Below, piece by piece: positions 24,644-32,700 of a stretch of 64,000 nucleotides of DNA. Numbering within the stretch: the first letter of the stretch is position 1; each line of letters starts with the position of its first letter. The notes beneath the pieces are model-generated. The model did no database searches, was not told the DNA's origin, and saw only the letters and a list, made by a program, of their open reading frames with translations. This stretch comes from Cytophagales bacterium WSM2-2 (GTDB lineage: Bacteria; Bacteroidota; Bacteroidia; Cytophagales; Cyclobacteriaceae): NCBI GenBank assembly GCA_015472025.1, contig BNHL01000001.1:2267501-2331500 (forward strand), written 5' to 3'. The translations under genes were made by a program, and so were the position numbers.

Positions 24644-25363
24644 ATGGCAGAAGAAATTGAAATTATCGACCTGGAGGCCTACTCGAAAGAAGGGAGGCCT
24701 GTACCAAAGGACAAAAAGTACCGCATAAAAATTGACCGGGAGGTTTATGTGGTGGAAAAGGAATGCATGACCGGACGCGAACTACTTGCGCTGGCTGGCA
24801 AGAAGCCTCCGGAAAAGTACCAGCTTAACATGAAGTTGAAGGGCGGTAAAGTTGAACCAATTAGCCTCGATGAAAAGGTTTGCTTCACGAAACCAGGCGT
24901 GGAAAAATTCATGACTCTACCACTTGATCAAACCGAAGGTGAGGGAACGCGAAAGCAATTTGACCTTTTGGATGAGGATGTTGAGTTTCTCGAAAGTTTG
25001 GGTCTCCCTTGGGAGACCCTTTCTGAATCTACTGGTCGATGGATTCTTATCTATGACTATCCTGTTTGCGAAGGGTACAATGTGAAGCAATTAACAGTTG
25101 CCATAAAGGTTGAACCGGGCTACCCAAGAACTCAGCTTGATATGGCATATTTCTTTCCATCACTGTCTCGAAGTGATGGGCAAGTAATTGGAGCAACATC
25201 TGCTCAACAAATAGATGGGAAAGCCTTCCAACGATGGTCTCGTCATCGCACTGGTCAAAATCCGTGGAGAGAAGGAATTGACAACTTAAGCACTCACATG
25301 AGCTTAGTGAGTTATTGGTTCAAACAAGAATTTGAAAAGAAACCCAATGCAGTACCAGCTTAG
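24644..25363 (+). CDS. Ubiquitin-like (multiubiquitin-type) domain fused to E2-like domain
   Basis: This 239-aa protein has two parts. Residues 22-98 match the bacterial multiubiquitin beta-grasp pattern ('YRIKIDREVYVVEKECMTGR', 'ELLALAGKKPPEKYQL', 'DEKVCFTKPGVEKFMTLP'). Residues 115-235 match the prokaryotic E2/UBC family E pattern: 'GRWILIYDYPVCEGYN' (131-146), 'EPGYPRTQLDMAYFFPSL', 'FQRWSRHR' (195-202) and 'WREGIDNLSTHMSLV'. The position that would carry the classical E2 cysteine, after 'SDGQV', is Ile-Gly; the only Cys of this half is Cys142. There is no free diGly end because the Ubl is joined to the E2. It heads an operon with the JAB-E1 and DUF6527-like genes. Role: ubiquitin-like modification of unknown targets, possibly antiviral. 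Confidence 0.85.
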   Translation: MAEEIEIIDLEAYSKEGRPVPKDKKYRIKIDREVYVVEKECMTGRELLALAGKKPPEKYQLNMKLKGGKVEPISLDEKVCFTKPGVEKFMTLPLDQTEGEGTRKQFDLLDEDVEFLESLGLPWETLSESTGRWILIYDYPVCEGYNVKQLTVAIKVEPGYPRTQLDMAYFFPSLSRSDGQVIGATSAQQIDGKAFQRWSRHRTGQNPWREGIDNLSTHMSLVSYWFKQEFEKKPNAVPA

Positions 25364-26747
25364 TATCTCAGGACACCATTACGACCTTATATGGAATCAC
25401 CTTTTTCCAGGTGATAATTTAGAGGCAGTGGCCGTTGCTTTGTGCGGTAGACTTAATAACAAGGGTGTTCATAAGCTGCTCGTTCATGAAGTTGTTCACA
25501 TTCCGAGTAAGGAATGTGAAAGAACACCAGATTTCATATCGTGGCAAACTGATAGAATAATTCCATTGATAGAGAAAGCGTCAAGGAATGATTGGGCTAT
25601 TGTAAAAATCCATTGTCATCCAGGTGGTTATGAACAGTTCTCTTCATTGGATGATGATTCCGACACACGTTTATTCTCGTCAATTTTCGGATGGACGGAT
25701 TCAGACTCTCCGCATGGTAGCTGTGTGATGTTACCTAATGGAAGAATTTTTGGCAGAGTGTTCTTTCCAAATTTGGAAACTGAAAATATAGCACGAATCA
25801 GTGTTGCTGGAGATGAGATTAGGATTTGGGATTATAACAAGAGCATCGATGATCAATTAGAGATTGGGAAGAGAACAATCCAAGCGTTTGGAGAAGGGAC
25901 TTACAGTCTTTTGAAGAAATTAAAAATTGGAATTGTCGGATGCTCTGGAACTGGAAGTCCAGTCATCGAACAACTCGCTCGCCTAGGAGTAGGAAAACTA
26001 GTATTGATTGACCCGGACAAAGTAGAATTAAAAAATCTAAATCGAATACTGAATACAAGACGAGTAGATGTTAACAATCATCGATTCAAAGTAGATGTCC
26101 TTAAAGAGGCCATTATAAATTTTGATTTGGGCACGCAAGTCAAAGTGTATTCAGGTAATATTTATGATAGCATCGCCTGCCTACGTGACTTGGTTGAATG
26201 TGACATCCTAGTTGGCGCAGTTGATTCGGTAGATGGCCGCGATTTAATCAATCGAATCTCTACATATTACATCATTCCATATTTTGACTTAGGGATAAAG
26301 TTAGAAGCTGATGGACAAGGAGGAATTTTAAAAATCGTTGGTACTGTTCATTACATCCAGCCAGGTAGGTCGTCTCTCATTTCTCGAGGGCTGTATGATT
26401 CAGAGGATCTAAAGGCCGCGGGGCTGTATCGGACGCACCCTGATCAATTCCCAGAACTAGTTAAGAATTCCTATATCAAAAACATAAATGTCAACCGCCC
26501 AGCTGTTATAAGCGTAAACATGATGATCGCGAGTTACGCGGTGAACGAATTCCTCAATAGACTTCATCCCTATAAAGTAGACCCTTGTCGAGATTTTGCT
26601 CAGACAACTATTGATCTAACTGAGGGATGTTTCATTCATCAATCAGAAGATCAGCTGAAAGATGATGCATTTCTAAAATCTAAGGTTGGTCTTGGGGATA
26701 GGAGAATATTCTTAGACCTGGTCGAATTGTCAAATTTAATAACATGA
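25347..26747 (+). CDS. JAMM/JAB peptidase fused to ThiF/E1-like activating enzyme
   Basis: This 466-aa protein joins a Prok-JAB isopeptidase domain (1-150) to an E1-like adenylation domain (185-410). The JAMM zinc site is complete: Glu26, H89-C-H91, then x7, Ser99, xx, Asp102. The E1 part has nucleotide loop 'GIVGCSGTGSP' (195-205), 'LIDPDKVELKNLNR' (220-233), Lys248 and 'ILVGAVDSVDGRDL'. Where related ThiF proteins often have a CLxC motif, it reads 'GRSSLISRG' (340-348), so no catalytic Cys is apparent there. ATG 25347 is chosen over TTG 25332; it overlaps the Ubl-E2 gene by 17 bp. One protein thus appears to combine activation and deconjugation or processing. Confidence 0.88.
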   Translation: MQYQLSISGHHYDLIWNHLFPGDNLEAVAVALCGRLNNKGVHKLLVHEVVHIPSKECERTPDFISWQTDRIIPLIEKASRNDWAIVKIHCHPGGYEQFSSLDDDSDTRLFSSIFGWTDSDSPHGSCVMLPNGRIFGRVFFPNLETENIARISVAGDEIRIWDYNKSIDDQLEIGKRTIQAFGEGTYSLLKKLKIGIVGCSGTGSPVIEQLARLGVGKLVLIDPDKVELKNLNRILNTRRVDVNNHRFKVDVLKEAIINFDLGTQVKVYSGNIYDSIACLRDLVECDILVGAVDSVDGRDLINRISTYYIIPYFDLGIKLEADGQGGILKIVGTVHYIQPGRSSLISRGLYDSEDLKAAGLYRTHPDQFPELVKNSYIKNINVNRPAVISVNMMIASYAVNEFLNRLHPYKVDPCRDFAQTTIDLTEGCFIHQSEDQLKDDAFLKSKVGLGDRRIFLDLVELSNLIT

Positions 26748-27085
26748 GAAATTGGTTTAAGATTTTTGATCGGTATTCTACAAAAACACCCTCAGGAGAA
26801 CGAGTTTTTTACAAGTGCAAATATTGCGGTGAACAGCCAGATGAGATCTCTGAAAGAGTGATCTATATAGTTGGCCATCAACCTCATTATTGGATGCTGA
26901 GTTTTAAGTGTCCGTGTGGTTGCAAGGAAACAATAAGTTTAAATATTTTGAGAGGAGCTAATCCTCGATGGAGATTCATTGTAAGATGGAGGCGAATAAC
27001 GATTTATCCTTCAATATGGAGGAAGGTCGGTTGTAAAAGCCATTTTCACATTAGAAGAGGTGCTGTCATATGGAGTAGGTTTTAA
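26744..27085 (+). CDS. DUF6527-like zinc-binding protein of the Ubl operon
   Basis: This 113-aa protein has cysteines paired as C25-x2-C28 and C56-x-C58-x-C60, and 'GCKSHFHI' (Cys97, His100). 'FKCPCGCKETISLNI', 'ANPRWRF', 'ITIYPSI' and the final 'HFHIRRGAVIW' match the DUF6527 pattern, a family often found next to ThiF/E2/ubiquitin-like genes in bacteria. It overlaps the E1 gene by 4 bp (ATGA) and closes the operon. Possible roles are substrate adaptor, E3-like factor or structural zinc protein; none is proven. No terminator is visible after it. Confidence 0.75.
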   Translation: MRNWFKIFDRYSTKTPSGERVFYKCKYCGEQPDEISERVIYIVGHQPHYWMLSFKCPCGCKETISLNILRGANPRWRFIVRWRRITIYPSIWRKVGCKSHFHIRRGAVIWSRF

Positions 27086-27528
27086 CTAACACACTTCGAG
27101 AAGGAAGGATTTGTAGCAGTGCCTTGCAATTGCTTATTTTCAAGTGTAGGATAACTAAATATTATCTATCGGCATTGACTACATGGATACAGTTATTCTG
27201 ATAATGATAACCTCTTCGCACGATAGCAAAACCCCTATACAATCTCCTAATTAGGTCAATCACCACCACGACCGCATCTCTCTTTCACATATCAAATCGA
27301 TTGCTGTCATATCACAGCTAGTTATGAACGTAAACCATGCCGGTCACCATCGTATTCGTTCAAGTTCTACCCTGATTAGGACGGACATGGCCATAGTCTG
27401 ATTCACCCTTGTAAGCTCCAAACCAGCAACCCATTTATCCAAACCTGCTTCCTGCTAAAAATACTTACACTCGTTCAGCGGCAACTATCCCGCAATAGAT
27501 ATTTGATCTCAAGACCTAAACCATTTTT
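27086..27528. other. 443-bp non-coding stretch with a diverged repeat
   Basis: No gene or terminator is convincing here. The stretch 27246-27350 is similar to 28905-29015 (listed separately). This is the right edge of the AT-rich accessory region, but no attachment-site copy was found. Confidence 0.45.
27246..27350 (+). repeat. Diverged intergenic repeat, left copy
   Basis: From CCTAATTAGGTCAATCAC onward this stretch aligns by eye with 28905-29015 in the same orientation, at roughly 70% identity with small indels. The shared words include CTCTTTCAC and CATGCCG. The two copies flank the gene pair 27529-28847. Confidence 0.5.
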
Positions 27529-28182
27529 ATGAATTTTAAATCGTTGCTCTACTTCTCGTGTATCGTTATTGTTTTTGTTATCGCCACAGATTCTTGTACC
27601 GAACAAAAGCTAACCGTTTCATCTTCACCCTCTGTATCCCCGGTAAATACAACAGCTACATCTTCTACGAATGTTCAACCTCATTTCAATAAATCAGTAG
27701 GTGCACCCATCAGCCGGGAGATTGCCATGCGCTGGATGGCCAACTATAAAACAAAGACAGGTGCAACTGCTGAGTATTTCATCAAGGCGGGTGACTTGCA
27801 GAAAATTCTGGCTGATAATAATTGCATCGGTATCAGTTTACATTATGCTACTGATACCCGCGGGCAGTTGGTGATTATACCCATAGGCATTGATGCAGAC
27901 GGAAAACTCATGAAGGCTTCTACTGTTGCCAACGAACTCAGCTGGACTACTGCGTGGCAATGGATTGACAACTACCGGGGAGAAATGAAATCTCATTTTT
28001 TTGGCATGCAGACTTTCGCACGATTGCTCACAGAGCAAAAGGCTACACTTGTTAGAGCATCACTTGCCAAAGACGACAAAGGCCAGCAGCAGTTATTATT
28101 GAGTAATGCGAGCAATGCTGATCCGGATGATTACGAGGATGAATCAAGGAAATGTCCGCCTCAATGTCCGAACCAAGATTGA
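27529..28182 (+). CDS. Exported protein with an internal repeat (hypothetical)
   Basis: This 217-aa protein has an N-terminal hydrophobic leader (about 4-20) and Cys23 in ATDSC, which could be a weak lipobox. A Ser/Thr/Pro-rich linker follows to residue 55. The body looks like two copies of one unit. 'AMRWMANYKTKTG' with 'FIKAGDLQKILADNNCIGIS' (66-104) parallels 'AWQWIDNYRG' with 'FFGMQTFARLLTEQKATLVR' (142-176). Each copy is followed by a strand pair and an acidic loop. The C-terminus has two CPPQC-type cysteines. No known function. It is followed 23 bp later by a membrane protein gene, and the pair is flanked by diverged repeats. Confidence 0.65.
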   Translation: MNFKSLLYFSCIVIVFVIATDSCTEQKLTVSSSPSVSPVNTTATSSTNVQPHFNKSVGAPISREIAMRWMANYKTKTGATAEYFIKAGDLQKILADNNCIGISLHYATDTRGQLVIIPIGIDADGKLMKASTVANELSWTTAWQWIDNYRGEMKSHFFGMQTFARLLTEQKATLVRASLAKDDKGQQQLLLSNASNADPDDYEDESRKCPPQCPNQD

Positions 28183-28205
28183 TTCAAGAATCTTAGGCTA
28201 TCGAA

Positions 28206-28847
28206 ATGCGCAATCTGTTTGACGGTTTTTTGTATGTCTCCATTAGCTCGGCTTTACTCTCCGTTGTCTTCTTTTTCCTTACAAAAGGCAAAGGACAGTC
28301 GGTAAAAGTACTGCTTGTCCTGTTGTTCGATGCGCTCATTTCAGATACAGCTAATGAAATCTATTTTCGTTCAGGCTATCAAGGTGATCTGATAGGAAAT
28401 ACCTATTTCGTTACCCAGTTCCTCATCATCTGTCAGTTCTATGTATTGCAATTAGTAGAGAAAAGAAGGGAAATACGGAGTGTCATGATTTCTTTTTTAG
28501 TCATCTGTATTTTTCACTTTACATACAATCAATCCATCAATGAATTCCAGGGCTTATTCCGACTCCTCGGTAGCGCTATCATACTTTACTATGCAGGGTA
28601 TCATTGCATTCATATTTACAAAACCCGACCCACAAAAAACTTGTTTCAGTTCTTCCCGGCCTGGTTCACCGCAGCAATTATCTACTATTTTTCATTGAAC
28701 CTTCTGCTGTTCGTGTGCGCCAACTATGTTTTCAAAAACGCATCCCCGGAAGTAGGCGTGATTTTCTGGGGTTTTCACAATTTTAACAACATTGTGAAAA
28801 ACATCCTCTTTGCCATTGGTATATATAAAGGAGTAGAAGGTCGGTAA
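28206..28847 (+). CDS. Polytopic membrane protein (hypothetical)
   Basis: This 213-aa protein has about six to seven hydrophobic helices and very short loops. Some loops are aromatic-rich ('HFTYNQSINEFQGLF'). It resembles uncharacterised Bacteroidota membrane proteins with seven helices and no enzyme motif. It forms a two-gene unit with the preceding exported protein. No function can be given. Confidence 0.6.
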   Translation: MRNLFDGFLYVSISSALLSVVFFFLTKGKGQSVKVLLVLLFDALISDTANEIYFRSGYQGDLIGNTYFVTQFLIICQFYVLQLVEKRREIRSVMISFLVICIFHFTYNQSINEFQGLFRLLGSAIILYYAGYHCIHIYKTRPTKNLFQFFPAWFTAAIIYYFSLNLLLFVCANYVFKNASPEVGVIFWGFHNFNNIVKNILFAIGIYKGVEGR

Positions 28848-28868
28848 GCATTAGTTTTTTCAAGGTCA

Positions 28869-28915
28869 GACTTAATTCCTGCGTTAACAACCTTATCACG
28901 CCCCTGAATTAAGTC
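28869..28915. repeat. 10-bp inverted repeat after the membrane protein gene
   Basis: GACTTAATTC (28869-28878) and GAATTAAGTC (28906-28915) are perfect inverted arms with a 27-nt loop. No T-run follows, so an ordinary terminator is unlikely. The right arm overlaps the diverged intergenic repeat. Confidence 0.5.
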
Positions 28916-29015
28916 GATCACGACAGCGATAGCACCTACTCTTTCACGTATCAGATCAATTGTGATTCTATCACCGCTTGTTGCGGACTTGATTCATGCC
29001 GATCATGATATATGA
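28905..29015 (+). repeat. Diverged intergenic repeat, right copy
   Basis: This aligns with 27246-27350 in direct orientation. On the minus strand it contains an open stretch reading 'SATSGDRITIDLIRERVGAI' and onward, while the left copy has stops and an indel in the matching frame. It may be a relic of coding sequence or a genome-wide intergenic repeat. Confidence 0.5.
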
Positions 29016-29053
29016 TGAAGTCTTTTAACAGAGTTATCCCTAGTGAATAGCAT

Positions 29054-29764
29054 TTATTTTCCAAAGGGCTTCTTTATCCAACCCAAGTTTCCTGCGCCAT
29101 AATCAATTTTTAACCAGCCCCTATTTTCTTCAACAATTGTAACCACATCTCCTTCACTCAATTGGATGTTTGTTGGTTTGTCGGGCAAAGAGTAAACTGT
29201 TTCTTTTTGTTTCTTGATTTCCACAACTTTAATGCCTAAGTAGTCCTTGATATAATCTCGTCTATCTCTTTTTCCGCGGTTGTATAACATCCTTAATGCA
29301 ATTTCAGGTAACCTGTTTAATCTAGTGAGTTCATGCAGCTTGCCGCCATTAATCGCCATAAAATCTTCTCTGATCTCAAAGTATTGTGGGATAAAATAAA
29401 ACGGCTGATGCACCCACCCAAATTTATTAGTTCGCCCCTTATCAATAACAGTGTAGTATGGTCCATCCTTTTTTAAAGAATTTGCAAAAAGTGAATCACC
29501 ATCACCTGAATTATTATCTTGAAAACCTACTACAGACTCTGACAAAGGAAAATCCAGGGTTTCATTCCAAAATGTAAGGCCTAAAGAATAGATATCTCTG
29601 ACAATAAAAAAACCCTTTTCAGGCCCCAAGCTATTTCCAGTATCCTCCCATATGCCTTGCATGAGGTCTAGTTTAGTTTGAGTTTTTTGTGCTTGCAGTT
29701 CACCTAAACAAATGAATGCAGATAAGGTGAGATGAAGAAATTTTCCCGGTTTCACGATTTTCAA
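29054..29764 (-). CDS. Exported SH3-domain protein, candidate immunity protein
   Basis: This 236-aa protein has a signal peptide (to about residue 25, ending LQAQ) and a central beta-rich part. The C-terminal bacterial SH3 domain spans about 180-236 ('IQLSEGDVVTIVEENRGWLK', then 'GWIKKPFGK'). The start codon TTG at 29764 overlaps the stop of the giant upstream gene (TTGA); GTG at 29755 is an alternative. Its coupling to a secreted protein with a cell-wall-hydrolase-like end suggests a periplasmic immunity or accessory role. That is inference; SH3 domains bind peptidoglycan in many proteins. Confidence 0.65.
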   Translation of the reverse strand: MKIVKPGKFLHLTLSAFICLGELQAQKTQTKLDLMQGIWEDTGNSLGPEKGFFIVRDIYSLGLTFWNETLDFPLSESVVGFQDNNSGDGDSLFANSLKKDGPYYTVIDKGRTNKFGWVHQPFYFIPQYFEIREDFMAINGGKLHELTRLNRLPEIALRMLYNRGKRDRRDYIKDYLGIKVVEIKKQKETVYSLPDKPTNIQLSEGDVVTIVEENRGWLKIDYGAGNLGWIKKPFGK

Positions 29765-32700
29765 TTTAAATTATCGAAAGCAGATTTTGAATAAGATCGT
29801 CTTGCAGGGTATCCATTTGGCAAGTCACTTCCCGAGCCATTAACTTTTTTGCCAATATTGTCTATGGTGTTTTGACCAGTGCCTTCATCAGCCAAACTAT
29901 TTAAGTTTTTTAATTTCCAAAAAACTAATGATGCCTTTATGGCAACAGTTACATCTGTTTCTAAAAGACTAATGTCTGCTCCGTGAAATTCTTTTTTGTC
30001 ATCAGGATACAATCTGTTCCACTCTTGACTAAGAGCCTTGTAACCACTTTTACCGGTAATGTGTATAAACCCTTTGCCTAAGTATGTAGAACCGTCCTTT
30101 GTCGATTTACCCCCATTATCCATTCTACAGCCATATACATAATCAAACAATGAAGCATCTGCAACATAATTTGTTTTTACATTATAAGTTGAATCAAAAT
30201 TCACATAAGCCCATGCACATTTGCCATCCTTTAGTTTGACTGGTATTGCTGTACCGCAATCAGCCATACTTTGGTTGGTTCCCACACAAACATCCAAACT
30301 CGTACAATCATACCCTTCTATTAGATCACAAAACCAAAACGTCTTGCCAGTTGTTGAAAGGCCGTTGTTTCTGAGATTGGGCTTCAGGAAAACATCAAAA
30401 ACATTTTTAGCAGTATAGTTGAACTCTTCTTTCAGTTTCACTAGCCCTCCTGTCTCCGCTCCAATCTGCCCAATGAAATGGCTCATTCGCTTTTTTGAGG
30501 TAATTCCAAACAGCAGGCTGTTTTCATTTATGGCCTTCACTACATCTTCTATTTTTTTGTTATCAGTATTGGGGAACACAGCCTTGAGTTGCTCTTTCGT
30601 AATTTCAAATTTCTTTTTTCGGATATAGTAAACTCTCCTGAATTCAGTATTTCCCGATTTACAGAGAAATGTATATTTCGCCTCAGGTAAAGAATCAAGT
30701 GTGATTGTTTTTACTTGATTGTATGTCAGGGAATCATATCCTGTGTTAGGGTAGTTTATTTTGACCTGTGAAGTCTCTATTTCCATGGTTAACCGAAAAG
30801 CAATTTTTGCCTGGGTAGTCAAAGCTGTTTCAAATTTCATTTTCATTTGCTTCCCAGAGGACTGGTAGAGAAATGGCTTTCCGTTTTTCAATGTGCTATC
30901 TCCCAGCATCGCAACAGGAGTGCCTTGGACAGTATTAACCAACGCCCCTGCCTCATCGCTCTGAAACAACCCCAACACAACAGCGGGTTCGTGAATCTGA
31001 TCCCATTGGTATTTTAATAGTTGAGTTCCGTTGTTATAATCCAAAAGGTTGCCGGTGGAACCCTGGGTGAGTGCGGGATAATCTACAAAAGTGTGCTTGA
31101 GTGTAAAGGCCCCGTGACCCAGTTCATGAGCCATTGTGTTGGCGAGGCGTGGGATGTCATTGCCGTGGGGAGTTGTAAAAATAAACCCGACCTGTTTGGA
31201 GCGCGGCATGAAGCCGAGCTTGTTGCCGCTGGCAGGTTTGTCGATCAGGAATAGGTAGTAAGTTTCCGGCTGAATATCACCGTAGGTGTTAATGACGTTC
31301 TTCATGTCATTGGTGTAGTTGCTAAGCAAGCCACTGTTGCCATCATCGAAGGTCTTGGACAATTTATCGACATTTAAATTTTTGGTTGCTATTGACATAT
31401 TCCATTTCACCACAGCTTGCGAATAGATTTTGTCCAAGTGCTTTTTGATGTCTTCCACTGGGACGGAGAACTCAGCTTCATTCACAGGTATGATTTGCAA
31501 ATTCACTGTCTTTCCTTCATATCCGACTACGTTGAGTTTGCCGAGGATCTGTTCTTTCTTCGAAGTATCGGAAGGGATGATCTTCGCAATGAGCGAAGAG
31601 GTAGTTTTGGGAAGAACGGGATTCACATTTAAATTGATGGTACCACCTGAGAGTGCGGCTTTGACGGGAATGCCATCTTGTTCGAATGTTATTTTCTCAA
31701 AGGGAACACTGCCTTTATAGATCACTGTGACTGGATCGGGGAGTCCCGATGCAACAGCTTTCCACGGCACAAAGTATTCATTACCGAGTTTCTGGTAGTT
31801 GCTTTTCAGTGCATCTGATTTCAATTCATCAAAACCGAAATTGGTATCGGTGGCTTTTGCAAAGGTGACATTTAGATTAAGTTCACGTTTGGCAGAAGCC
31901 AGGGCCTGGTTGGCAGTGGTATTGGTGATGCCACCATTTTTATTGACGATCACCCCATTCCCTTGTTTGTCGACAATAGCGAGATCTTTCCCGCCGGGCA
32001 GTGTTTGAGTTTTTCCGTTGCTATCAACCACAATGATTTTTCCAGAAGCGTCTCTATATACACGGTCAATATTACTCACGGTGACGGTTTGTTCAGCCAC
32101 GAAAGTATAAGGGTCGGGTTTGTCTACAACATACTGACGTGCGATGATCATGGCACTGTCAACCACATCAAGCACCTGCAATAACTCGTCCATGGCGTTG
32201 AGCACAGCAGTCGGCACTACTTCAATGGCTCCACCGGTGATGTTTATAAAACCCTTCACCATCCGATGATCTGTGTTGACAACGATATTTTCGAAAGCTA
32301 CTTTAGTCCGAGCCTGGTTGAAGAAGGGGACTGTGACAATTCCCTCTCCGCTGAATGTGCCAACTGCCCCAGTGACTTTCGTGACGATTACATCAAAATC
32401 TCCGGCATGGATTACCTCACCTATCTTCAGGATGGGCAGCAGTTTGGAAGGATCAAGATTGAAGTCTTCCAATGGTGCACCACACGTATAGCTTTTCTCT
32501 GGCAAATCAGGTGTGGTGATAGAAGCGGTGTTTCCGAAAACACTTTCAAAGGAGCCGCACGTGGCCATGGCCTGGTATTCATAAGCTGTATGGGGCAGTA
32601 GCCCGGTGATCTCCACAGCAGGAATCAAAGCCGTGTTGGAGTACCAGTGCGCATCAGAAGAATTTTTCACACGATACTGCACAGTGTAGGCAGTTTGCGA

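Noticed and set aside
25332..25346. TTG start for the JAMM-E1 protein
   Set aside because: ATG 25347 gives the typical beginning of the JAB domain; the TTG would add five residues and lengthen the overlap with no benefit.
24644..27085. Reading the Ubl locus as a CBASS (Cap2/Cap3) module
   Set aside because: There is no cyclic-nucleotide synthase or CBASS effector nearby, and the Ubl and E2 are encoded as a fusion with a separate JAMM-E1 protein.
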